Positions 6,410-14,137 of a stretch of DNA of 20,958 nucleotides are shown piece after piece. Source of the stretch: Vicinamibacteria bacterium (GTDB lineage: Bacteria > Acidobacteriota > Vicinamibacteria > Vicinamibacterales > UBA2999); the NCBI GenBank assembly GCA_025924295.1, contig JAICEG010000023.1, forward strand, positions 1 through 20,958. The letters run 5' to 3'. The stretch's first letter is position 1. Each line of letters opens with the position of its first letter. The translations under genes and the position numbers were made by a program. The notes beneath the pieces are model-generated. The model searched no databases, was not told the DNA's origin, and worked only from the letters and a program-made list of their open reading frames with translations.

Positions 6410-7499
6410 CTACATCATGGTGGGTGGGTTTCTCGGTGCCGGCAAGACGACGGCGATGCTGCGTCTGGCGGAGCACCTCACGCAGCGCGGACAGCGCGTG
6501 GGTTTGATCACCAACGATCAGAGCCAGGGGCTCGTCGACACGTCGATCGTGACGGCGAAAGGGTATCCGGTGCAGGAGATCACCGGCGGTTGCTTCTGTT
6601 GCCGGTTCAACTCGCTCACGGATGCTGCCGAACGCCTGACGCGCGAAGCACGTCCCGACGTCTTTCTTGCCGAGCCCGTCGGGAGTTGCACCGACCTGCG
6701 CGCCACGGTGCAGTATCCGCTGCGTCGCCTCTATGGCGACGACTATCGTGTCGCCCCGCTGAGCGTGCTCGTCGATCCCACGCGCGCCGCCCGCATTCTC
6801 GGTCTCGAACCCGGAGCGTCCTTCTCGCCCAAGGTGCTCTACGTGTACGAGAAACAACTCGAAGAGGCCGATCTCATCGTCATCAACAAGAGCGACCTGC
6901 TCGGCGCAGAACGGCGTCTCGCGCTCGAGAACGCGCTGAAGGCGCGTTTCCCGCAGGCGGAGATCGTCACGGTCAGCGCGCGCACGGGAGCCAATCTCGA
7001 AGACTGGTTCTCGCGACTGTCGGGGCCGCTCGCGAGCCGCCCGGCCATGGAAGTGGATTACGACACCTACGCCGAGGGCGAGGCGCTGCTCGGTTGGCTG
7101 AACGCGACCTGCAGCGTGTCGTCGGCGACACCGTTCGATGGCAATCGACTGCTGCAGCGTCTGGCCGACGACATCCGTGAACGGCTGGCCGACGCCGGGA
7201 TTGAAATCGCGCATCTCAAGATGACGCTGGCGCCAGACATGGGCAACGACATCGCGGTGCTCAACCTCGTTCGCACTGACACCAGGCCGGAATCACCTCA
7301 TCGCCTGTCCGAGGAGCTCACGCAAGGCGAGCTGCTGCTGAACCTGAGGGCGGAAGGGGACCCCGACCAGCTGAAGTCGATCGCGATGGCTCGACTCGAG
7401 GCACTCGGGCGAGAGACGCCGCTCTCGCTCGAGGTCGATCACATCGAGCACTTCCGGCCCGGACGCCCGCAGCCAACCCATCGGATGGTCACGGCATGA
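6399..7499 (+). CDS. CobW/COG0523-family GTPase (metallochaperone)
   Basis: 366-residue G3E-class P-loop GTPase that delivers metal ions to client proteins. Walker A GFLGAGKT is at 10-17, the COG0523 metal-binding motif GGCFCC at 63-68 (Cys65, 67, 68), EPVGSCTD at 92-99 in place of the common EPSG, and the G4 motif NKSD at 163-166. A C-terminal domain of about 150 residues follows. The open frame extends upstream to 6189, but the P-loop begins only ten residues after the ATG at 6399, which also sits 11 nt inside the GcvH-like end, so that start was chosen. The metal is unknown; as part of an Fe-S/radical operon it may help mature one of its enzymes (inference). Stop overlaps next start (ATGA). 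Confidence 0.9.
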   Translation: MSADYIMVGGFLGAGKTTAMLRLAEHLTQRGQRVGLITNDQSQGLVDTSIVTAKGYPVQEITGGCFCCRFNSLTDAAERLTREARPDVFLAEPVGSCTDLRATVQYPLRRLYGDDYRVAPLSVLVDPTRAARILGLEPGASFSPKVLYVYEKQLEEADLIVINKSDLLGAERRLALENALKARFPQAEIVTVSARTGANLEDWFSRLSGPLASRPAMEVDYDTYAEGEALLGWLNATCSVSSATPFDGNRLLQRLADDIRERLADAGIEIAHLKMTLAPDMGNDIAVLNLVRTDTRPESPHRLSEELTQGELLLNLRAEGDPDQLKSIAMARLEALGRETPLSLEVDHIEHFRPGRPQPTHRMVTA

Positions 7500-7861
7500 G
7501 CGTCCCATCGGCACGAATCCTCTACTGTCACTGCGCGTACGCGAAGGTGGTGGCGCCGGAGGTGAAGGCTGCCGTGCTGCGGGGTCTTGCGGAAGCGAAC
7601 GTCGAGTTCGATGCCGTGCCGGATCTGTGCGAGATGGCCGCGCAGGCCGATGCACGTCTGCGCGAGATCGCTGACCAGGGTGATCTGAAGGTTGCAGCTT
7701 GCTATCCACGAGCGGTGAAATGGCTCTTCGCATCGGCAGGTGCGCCACTCGCGGAGCAGAACGTGCGTATCTGGAACATGCGTGTCGAGCCGGCTGAAGC
7801 GGTGGTCGCCGGGCTCACTGCATCCGGCGACGGGATGGCGAGCGGGGAGCGAACATCGTGA
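7496..7861 (+). CDS. Small cysteine protein resembling the N-terminal module of HdrA
   Basis: 121-residue soluble protein. It begins with a strand and CHC (Cys11, Cys13) in LYCHCAYAKVV, has Cys45 in VPDLCEMA, then KVAACYPRAVKWLF (Cys69), and NVRIWNMRVE. This order resembles the N-terminal domain of HdrA, the flavoprotein subunit of heterodisulfide reductase: a VCHCG-type start, a middle Cys, an AACxPR motif followed by an aromatic-rich segment, and a closing NxRE-like motif. The flavin-binding part of HdrA is absent. HdrA-N domains hold an Fe-S cluster, so an electron-transfer role is plausible. This assignment rests on motif recognition by eye. Gene overlaps neighbours on both sides (ATGA before, GTGA after). 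Confidence 0.75.
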   Translation: MSVPSARILYCHCAYAKVVAPEVKAAVLRGLAEANVEFDAVPDLCEMAAQADARLREIADQGDLKVAACYPRAVKWLFASAGAPLAEQNVRIWNMRVEPAEAVVAGLTASGDGMASGERTS

Positions 7862-8574
7862 GCATCGCGCCCTCGAGTCGCACTCGGGTCGTGCTGCGAG
7901 GAAGCGGCGAGGCCGGCATGAACGCCGCCGATCGTGCCGCGCTCGCGCAGTCGCTCCTGGAGCGCGGATTGGAAGTGGCGTGCCGTCGCGACGAGGGGGT
8001 CACCGCGTTCGACCCGGCGACGGTTCCCGCGCCGCCGGCCCAGCGCTGGAAGCCGTGGTTCCCGGTGATCGACTACACGCGCTGCACCAACTGCATGCAG
8101 TGCCTCAGCTTCTGTCTCTTCGACGTCTACGGCGTCTCCGACGATCGCAAGATCCAGGTTCAGAACCAGAGCAACTGCAAGACGGATTGTCCCGCCTGTT
8201 CGCGCGTGTGCCCCGAGGTCGCCATCATGTTTCCCAAGTACCGGCACGGGCCGATCAACGGGGAAGAGGTGAAGGCCGACGATGTCCGGCGGGAGGCGAT
8301 GAAGGTGGACATCTCCGCCCTGCTGGGCGGCGACATCTACTCGATGCTGCGCGATCGCAGCGTGAAAGCCAAGTCGCGGTTCTCGAAGGAACGTGACGAC
8401 GACCGCGCGCTGACGGAGCGGCAGAACTGCCTGATCGCGCTCAAGAAAGATCTCGATGTCCCCGCTGAGGTCCTGGCCGCGCTGCCGACTCCGGAGGAGA
8501 TCATGGCCAAGGCCGAAGCCGCCCGCGCGCGGGCCGAGGCCGCACGCGCCGCGAACGCGGCCGCCAAGGACTGA
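7858..8574 (+). CDS. Ferredoxin-like protein with two [4Fe-4S] motifs
   Basis: 238-residue cytosolic protein with two clear cluster motifs: Cys76-x2-Cys79-x2-Cys82-x3-Cys86 (CTNCMQC...C) and Cys107-x3-Cys111-x2-Cys114-x3-Cys118-Pro. Spacing between them and the PVIDYTRC lead-in are typical of bacterial-type ferredoxin domains, though the second motif has three residues between its first two cysteines rather than two. An N-terminal segment of about 65 residues and a C-terminal half without cluster motifs flank it; the last 25 residues form an Ala/Arg/Glu-rich helix. Probably passes electrons to the radical SAM or HdrA-N-like partner (inference). GTG start at 7858 overlaps the previous stop; an internal ATG at 7918 is a possible alternative. 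Confidence 0.87.
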   Translation: MSIAPSSRTRVVLRGSGEAGMNAADRAALAQSLLERGLEVACRRDEGVTAFDPATVPAPPAQRWKPWFPVIDYTRCTNCMQCLSFCLFDVYGVSDDRKIQVQNQSNCKTDCPACSRVCPEVAIMFPKYRHGPINGEEVKADDVRREAMKVDISALLGGDIYSMLRDRSVKAKSRFSKERDDDRALTERQNCLIALKKDLDVPAEVLAALPTPEEIMAKAEAARARAEAARAANAAAKD

Positions 8575-8576
8575 CC

Positions 8577-9767
8577 GTGATTGTCGGGTTGACCAGACGC
8601 GTGCTGACGGAGACGAAGCCGAAGGTGGTGGCGAAGTTCGTCTACAACTTCGGCATCAAGGGCGTGCGCTCGGTCGAGCTCCACAAGCGTCGCCGCCGCC
8701 GGGGCGAAAACTTTCCACCGTTTCTCTTCATCTCGATCATCTCGAGCTGCCAGCTCCGCTGTCAGGGATGCTGGGTGGATGTGGCCGCGCCCGCACAGAA
8801 GATCTCTCTCGACGATCTCAATCGCATCATCGGAGATGCCAAGGCGCACGGGAACGCCTACTTCGGCATCCTTGGTGGCGAACCGTTTCTGCATCCCGAG
8901 ATTCTCGATCTCTTTGCGGCGCATCCCGACTGCTACTTCCAGGTCTTCACCAACGGGCAGTTGATCACCGACGACGTCGCACGCGAACTGGCGCGGCTCG
9001 GCAACGTCACGCCGCTCCTCAGCATCGAAGGCTCAGAGGTGGTCAGCGACGAACGCCGCGGGCGTCTCAAGGTGCTCAGCAAGACACTCGCCGGCCTCGA
9101 AGCCTGCCGTCGTCATGGCCTTCTGATTGGGGTGGCGACGAGCGTCTGTCAGACGAACATCGATCTTGTGTCGGAGGAGTGGCTGCGGCGATTGATCGCG
9201 ATGGGCGTGCATTACGTGTGGTTCCACACGTATCGCGTGGTCGGACCGAACCCGAATCCACAGCTGGCACTGAGGCCCGAGCAAGTGCGGGCGGTTCGCA
9301 AGTTCATCGTCCAGATGCGAGCGCGGCTGCCGATTGCCATCGTCGACGCCTACTGGGACGACCGTGGAGAGGCGCTGTGCCCGATGGCGACGGGCGTGAG
9401 CCACCACATCGGGCCGGGCGGGCACATCGAGCCGTGCCCGGTGATCCAGTTCGCCACCAGCAACGTCCGTGACGTCGCGTCGATCTACGACACGATGACG
9501 CAGTCGGCGTTCCTGCGCGACTTCCGCGAGGCTGCGGCCGGTGCGACGCAGGGATGCATCGTGCTGGAGCGGCCTGATATCGTGCGCGACCTGGTCATGA
9601 AGCACGGGGCGCACGATTCGACGCAGCGCGGCACGGCGATGGCCGAGTTCGCGGCGATGACGCCGCGGCGGAGCCAGCACGATCCGGGCAACGAAATACC
9701 AGAGGAGCATTGGGCGTATCGCTTTGCGAAGAAACACTGGTTCTTCGGATTTGGCGCGTATTCGTAG
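8577..9767 (+). CDS. Radical SAM enzyme with SPASM-like C-terminal cysteines
   Basis: 396-residue radical SAM enzyme, expected to cleave S-adenosylmethionine with a [4Fe-4S] cluster to start radical chemistry. The cluster motif is Cys58-x3-Cys62-x2-Cys65 (SSCQLRCQGCW) and the SAM-binding GGEP is at 100-103. After the barrel, Cys268 (ALCPMA), Cys287 (IEPCPVIQFA) and Cys327 (GCIVLE) look like ligands of an auxiliary cluster. The first 45 residues are basic (HKRRRRRG) and could contact a membrane or a prenyl diphosphate. The last 60 residues are unusual and end in an aromatic, Gly-rich segment. The fold is that of Moco/PQQ/hopanoid HpnH-type enzymes, but I do not assign it to any of these. GTG start, 2 nt after the previous stop. 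Confidence 0.9.
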   Translation: MIVGLTRRVLTETKPKVVAKFVYNFGIKGVRSVELHKRRRRRGENFPPFLFISIISSCQLRCQGCWVDVAAPAQKISLDDLNRIIGDAKAHGNAYFGILGGEPFLHPEILDLFAAHPDCYFQVFTNGQLITDDVARELARLGNVTPLLSIEGSEVVSDERRGRLKVLSKTLAGLEACRRHGLLIGVATSVCQTNIDLVSEEWLRRLIAMGVHYVWFHTYRVVGPNPNPQLALRPEQVRAVRKFIVQMRARLPIAIVDAYWDDRGEALCPMATGVSHHIGPGGHIEPCPVIQFATSNVRDVASIYDTMTQSAFLRDFREAAAGATQGCIVLERPDIVRDLVMKHGAHDSTQRGTAMAEFAAMTPRRSQHDPGNEIPEEHWAYRFAKKHWFFGFGAYS

Positions 9768-9782
9768 ACGGGACCACCTCTC

Positions 9783-11492
9783 ATGATCGTGTCCACGCTG
9801 AAAAAGCCGCTGCGTGTTGTTCCGACGATGCCGCAGCGACCACCGCAGGCGAACATTCCACCGACTCTGGCTGAGCGCGAGTTCCTGCGTGATCTCGTGA
9901 GCCGTCATGTCGACGCACGGCGCACGACGCTCGTGCCGCCGCTCGTGCTGGACGAGCTTCGCATCGAAGCGGACGCTGTCGTCGCGCAGGCCGGCGTCGA
10001 TCCGGTCTATCGCGACTACGTCGGCGTCCTGCTCAACAACGAGGTCTGGCAGGAGCATCTCGCAACGGTGCCCTTCGATCGCCGCCTGCTGCTGCTGCCG
10101 AAGTGCCTTCGCGTCGAGGACAAGTGCCCGGCACCGTTCGATGAATTCGGTCTGCTCTGCAAGCAGTGTGGTCTGTGCACGATCCAGGACCTGCAGGAAG
10201 AAGCCGAGCGGCTTGGATACGCGGTGCTCGTGGCGGAAGGTTCAGCGCTCGTGATGGCGCTGATTCAATCGGGGAAGATCGACGCCATCGTCGGTGTGAG
10301 CTGCTTGTCCGTCCTCGAACGTGCGTTCCCGTACATGGAAGCGGCGGCAATTCCCGGCGTGGCCATCCCGTTGTTGCAGGACGATTGCAAGGACACCGCG
10401 GTAGACATCGACTGGGTCTGGAACGTCGTGCATCTGACGAGCGACGATCGCACGCGACGGCTGGATCTCGATGCGTTGCGATCAGAGGTCGAGACCTGGT
10501 TCACGGCGGATGCGCTCGAATCGCTGCTCGGTCCGGTCGACGGTGACGCCGATCGCGTGGCTCGCGGCTGGCTTGCCGCGGACGGCAAGCGGTGGCGTCC
10601 GTTTCTGACTGCGTGTGCGTTCAAAGCACTGCAGGACGATCCGTCGCAGCCGCTCCCCGAGTCGTTGTGTCGAGCAGCGGTTGCCGTCGAGTGCTTTCAC
10701 AAGGCGTCGCTTGTTCATGACGACATCGAGGACGCGGACGCGGAGCGCTACGGCCGCGACGCACTCCATGTCGAGCATGGCGTCCCGGTGGCGCTCAACG
10801 CTGGCGATCTTCTCGTTGGTGAGGGCTACCGTCTGCTCGCCGGCTGTGGGGCACCACCTGAGGTGTGCGCGCAGCTCGTGCAAATCGCGGCCGCCGGTCA
10901 CCGCGAGCTCTGTCTTGGGCAGGGTCAGGAACTCGCGTGGATGCGGCATCCCGGCGCCGTGAAGTCGGATGCCGTGATCGACATCTTCCGTCGCAAGACG
11001 TCACCTGCCTTCGAAGTCGCCCTTCGCGTCGGGGCGGCACTGGCCGGCGCGAACGAGGAGACGCACCGCGTGCTGCGCGAATACAGCGACGCGCTCGGGA
11101 TCGCCTATCAGATTCGCGATGACGTCGAGGACCTCGCGACCGATCACGACCAGCACGCCGGCGCGCAGGCACCCTCCTTGCTCCTCGCGCTCGCCTGCGA
11201 CAAGGCGGCTACTGCCGGACGCGATCGCGTGATGACGATGTGGCGCGACGATCGCGACGAGTTCCGCGCGCATGTGCGGGCCGAGGCGCTCGACGATCGC
11301 GCGCGGGCGCTCCTCGAAGCCTACAAGGAGCAGGCGATCAGGACGCTGCCGGCGCTCCACAGTGCAAGCCTCAAGGGACTTCTCCGCCGCGTCGTCGGCA
11401 AGATCTTCCGCGTGGAGATCAAGGGCTGGTGCAGTGAGTTTGAGACTCGAGATGCTGCAGGTCGCCAGGCTGGCGCCAACGCAGCTGGGTGA
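9783..11492 (+). CDS. DUF116 / polyprenyl diphosphate synthase fusion
   Basis: 569-residue two-domain protein. Residues 95-220 match DUF116: LLLLPKCLR (Cys108), Cys115, then CKQCGLC (Cys126, 129, 132), AEGSALV, and DAIVGVSCLSVLE (Cys174), with a further Cys202; this cysteine set suggests an Fe-S cluster. Residues 250-560 are a trans-prenyl diphosphate synthase that extends allylic diphosphates with IPP: GKRWRP (268-273), the first Asp motif DDIED (313-317), the ALNAGD segment, and the second Asp motif DDVED (446-450), all intact. Residues just before the first Asp motif are small (Ala308, Ser309), which favours a product longer than C15. ATG at 9783 follows the radical SAM stop by 15 nt. The fusion ties Fe-S/radical chemistry directly to isoprenoid chain building. 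Confidence 0.9.
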   Translation: MIVSTLKKPLRVVPTMPQRPPQANIPPTLAEREFLRDLVSRHVDARRTTLVPPLVLDELRIEADAVVAQAGVDPVYRDYVGVLLNNEVWQEHLATVPFDRRLLLLPKCLRVEDKCPAPFDEFGLLCKQCGLCTIQDLQEEAERLGYAVLVAEGSALVMALIQSGKIDAIVGVSCLSVLERAFPYMEAAAIPGVAIPLLQDDCKDTAVDIDWVWNVVHLTSDDRTRRLDLDALRSEVETWFTADALESLLGPVDGDADRVARGWLAADGKRWRPFLTACAFKALQDDPSQPLPESLCRAAVAVECFHKASLVHDDIEDADAERYGRDALHVEHGVPVALNAGDLLVGEGYRLLAGCGAPPEVCAQLVQIAAAGHRELCLGQGQELAWMRHPGAVKSDAVIDIFRRKTSPAFEVALRVGAALAGANEETHRVLREYSDALGIAYQIRDDVEDLATDHDQHAGAQAPSLLLALACDKAATAGRDRVMTMWRDDRDEFRAHVRAEALDDRARALLEAYKEQAIRTLPALHSASLKGLLRRVVGKIFRVEIKGWCSEFETRDAAGRQAGANAAG

Positions 11493-12324
11493 GTCACGCG
11501 AGCTGGTCGTCGCGTTTCTGCGCGAGCGTGTGAACCCTGACGGCGGCTTCCAGGATCGCGCAGGGGAGAGCGACCTCTACTACACGGTCTTCGGGCTCGA
11601 TGCGCTCGTCGCGCTGCAGGAAGATCTCCCAGTCGAACAGACCGGTTCGTTCCTCGATCGATTCGGTGACGGCGAGGGTCTCGACTTCGTCCACGTGGCG
11701 TGCCTCGCGCGTGGATGGGCCGCACTGCGCCGCATGCCCGACGCTCGCACCGTCGATCGCCTGATCTCCCGGATCGAAGCCTGTCGCAGCAGCGACGGAG
11801 GGTATGCGCCGACACCCGGGGCGGCGGTCGGCACGTCGTATGCCGCCGTCCTCGCGATGGGCGCGTACGAAGACGTCGGACGTGAGCTGCCCGCTCGCGA
11901 GCGACTGCTGCGATCGCTGTCCGCTGTTCGCGCGGCCGACGGCAGCTACGGCAACAGTCCCGGAATGGCGACTGGTCTCACGACGACGACTGCCGCGGCC
12001 GTGATGGTCATGCATCGCCTCGGGGTTGCCGCCGATCGGGACGTCGGCATGTGGCTGCTCGATCGCTGCCATGCACGCGGCGGATTCTTCGCATCGCCGA
12101 CCACGCCTGTGCCCGATCTCCTCTCGACCGCAACGGCACTGCATGCGCTCTCGGCTCTGCACGTGCCGACAGGAGGCCTGGTCGAGCCGTGCCTCGACTT
12201 CGTCGACTCGCTGTGGACCAATCGCGGCGGCTTCTTCGGTACGTGGGCCGATGATGCGGCCGACTGCGAGTACACCTACTACGCGCTTCTGACGCTGGGG
12301 CACTTGAGCGTGGCGGCGGTGTGA
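11434..12324 (+). CDS. Prenyltransferase/squalene-cyclase-repeat protein (small alpha/alpha barrel)
   Basis: 296-residue protein built of repeated helices with GG(F/Y) turns: NPDGGFQD, SSDGGYAP, AADGSYGN, ARGGFFAS, NRGGFFGT, spaced about 45-50 residues. This is the alpha/alpha-barrel of protein prenyltransferase beta subunits and terpene cyclase halves. No DxDD acid motif is present; DDAADCEYTY near the C-terminus resembles the zinc-site segment of Rab geranylgeranyltransferase beta, but weakly. It could be a transferase-like enzyme or a non-catalytic partner of the larger cyclase-like protein encoded next. Start: GTG at 11434 has AAGGG 8 nt upstream; ATG at 11452 is the alternative. It overlaps the previous gene by 59 (or 41) nt. 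Confidence 0.83.
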   Translation: MSLRLEMLQVARLAPTQLGESRELVVAFLRERVNPDGGFQDRAGESDLYYTVFGLDALVALQEDLPVEQTGSFLDRFGDGEGLDFVHVACLARGWAALRRMPDARTVDRLISRIEACRSSDGGYAPTPGAAVGTSYAAVLAMGAYEDVGRELPARERLLRSLSAVRAADGSYGNSPGMATGLTTTTAAAVMVMHRLGVAADRDVGMWLLDRCHARGGFFASPTTPVPDLLSTATALHALSALHVPTGGLVEPCLDFVDSLWTNRGGFFGTWADDAADCEYTYYALLTLGHLSVAAV

Positions 12325-12325
12325 C

Positions 12326-14137
12326 GTGCAATCGGTCGCTCGCTCCGATGCAATCGACGTCCTGATCGATCGGCTGCTCACGCGACGGGCAGCGCGCGAT
12401 CACTGGGACGGTTCTCTTGCGAGCAGCGCGCTCGCCACGGGGACGGCAGTTCTCGCGCTCGGCATCGCCGTGCGCAACGGCTATCCCGATGCGGCGGGTC
12501 TTGCGCCACTCGTCAACGCCGGTGTGTCCTGGCTGGTCAACCATCAGAACCCTGACGGTGGCTGGGGTGATACCGTCATCAGCAAGAGCAACATCAGCAC
12601 CACGGCGATAGTGTGGGCGACGTTGTCCGATGTCGCCGGCCAGGGGCCGGCGGCAGGACCGGCCGTTCAGCAATCGGAGGCGTGGCTACGACGCGCTGCG
12701 GGCGATACCTCTCCCGAGTCGCTTCGCACGGCGATCCTGCGGCGCTATGGCACCGACAAGACGTTTTCGGTGCCGATCCTCACTGTTCTGGCACTGACCG
12801 GTAAGCTCGGCGCGGAGGCACGGCATAGCTGGCGATCGGTACCGCAGCTTCCGTTCGAGCTGGCGGCGCTGCCTCATGCCTGGTTTCAACATCTCCGTCT
12901 GCCCGTCGTCAGTTACGCGTTGCCAGCACTGATTGCGATTGGGCAGGTGCGGCATCACTTCCGGCCCTCGCGCAATCCCGTGACGCGAGTGCTGAGAGAT
13001 CGCGTGCGCAGCACCACCCACGATCTGCTGCACGCGATGCAACCGGACAGTGGTGGCTACCTCGAAGCCACGCCTCTGACCAGCTTCGTGGTCATGAGCC
13101 TTGCCGGGATGCGCCGCACAGACAGTCCGGTCGTGCAGAGCGGAGTCAGGTTCCTGATCGATTCGATGCGTGACGACGGGAGCTGGCCAATCGACACGAA
13201 TCTCTCGACGTGGGTGACAACGCTCTCGATTGATGCGCTGGGCGCGGCCGGAGCGCTGCCGGATGAGGATGTGAGAGCGATGCGAGAGTGGCTGCTCGCG
13301 CAGCAAACCCGTCGGGAGCATCCGTTTACTCACGCGGCACCGGGTGCGTGGGCCTGGACACCATTGAGCGGCGGCGTGCCGGATGCTGACGACACGTCGG
13401 GCGCGCTCCTCGCGTTACGGAGGCTCGGCGACCCCGATGCCGGTACGGTGTCGGCAGCCGCGGCCGGCATCCGGTGGCTGCTCGACGTTCAGAACCGTGA
13501 CGGAGGGATCCCAACCTTCTGCCGCGGGTGGGGCGCGCTGCCGTTCGATCGCAGCACTCCCGAGATCACCGCGCACGCCTTGCGGGCGTGGAGCGAGTGG
13601 ATCGACTACGTCGATGGACCACTGCAGCGGCGGATCGACGCATCTGCGCGGCGGGCGGTGAAGTTCCTTGTCCGGTCGCAAAGGCAGGACGGCAGCTGGA
13701 TTCCTCTCTGGTTCGGTAACGAGAGCGCGGCGCGAGAAGACAACCCGACATACGGAACGGCTCGTGTGATCCGAGGATTGCAGTCGTCTCTCGCGCGTGA
13801 CGACACCGATGCGGCGCGCTGCCTGCAACGTGGTGCGGCGTGGTTGTTGAAGTGCCAGAACAGTGACGGTGGCTGGGGAGGAGACATTGGCGTGCCGTCA
13901 TCCGTCGAGGAGACCGGTGTGGCACTCGAGGCGCTCGGACGGGCGGTCGGAGCGCACGACGCGAACCGCGATGCGTTGAAACGAGGGCTCGAGTGGCTGA
14001 CCGCGGCCGCCAAAGGAGAGTGCGGCGCCTCGCCGGTCGGGCTGTACTTCGCGCGACTGTGGTACTTCGAGGAACTCTATCCACTCATCTTTGCGCTCGG
14101 CGGTATTGCGGCGGTGGCGCGACGCCTTGGTCCTTAA
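12326..14137 (+). CDS. Squalene-hopene-cyclase-like class II terpene cyclase
   Basis: 603-residue protein close in length to squalene-hopene cyclase (about 630). The general-acid motif DADDTS is at 353-358 in the usual setting GAWAWTPL...VPDADDTSGALLAL. QW-type repeats are QNPDGGW (74-80), DDGSW (283-287), QNRDGG, QRQDGSW and QNSDGGWG. Other matches to the cyclase family are STPEITAHAL, NPTYGTARVIRGL and EELYPLIFALGGI. The intact DxDD supports protonation-initiated cyclisation of a polyprenyl chain. Because no squalene synthase is nearby and a prenyl diphosphate synthase is in the same operon, the substrate may be a polyprenyl diphosphate rather than squalene (inference). GTG start, 1 nt after the previous stop. 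Hopanoid synthesis remains an alternative. Confidence 0.88.
   Translation: MQSVARSDAIDVLIDRLLTRRAARDHWDGSLASSALATGTAVLALGIAVRNGYPDAAGLAPLVNAGVSWLVNHQNPDGGWGDTVISKSNISTTAIVWATLSDVAGQGPAAGPAVQQSEAWLRRAAGDTSPESLRTAILRRYGTDKTFSVPILTVLALTGKLGAEARHSWRSVPQLPFELAALPHAWFQHLRLPVVSYALPALIAIGQVRHHFRPSRNPVTRVLRDRVRSTTHDLLHAMQPDSGGYLEATPLTSFVVMSLAGMRRTDSPVVQSGVRFLIDSMRDDGSWPIDTNLSTWVTTLSIDALGAAGALPDEDVRAMREWLLAQQTRREHPFTHAAPGAWAWTPLSGGVPDADDTSGALLALRRLGDPDAGTVSAAAAGIRWLLDVQNRDGGIPTFCRGWGALPFDRSTPEITAHALRAWSEWIDYVDGPLQRRIDASARRAVKFLVRSQRQDGSWIPLWFGNESAAREDNPTYGTARVIRGLQSSLARDDTDAARCLQRGAAWLLKCQNSDGGWGGDIGVPSSVEETGVALEALGRAVGAHDANRDALKRGLEWLTAAAKGECGASPVGLYFARLWYFEELYPLIFALGGIAAVARRLGP

Noticed and set aside
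12326..14137. Ordinary hopanoid operon
   Set aside because: No squalene synthase or hpn genes are adjacent, and the operon partners are not those of known hopanoid clusters; not fully excluded.
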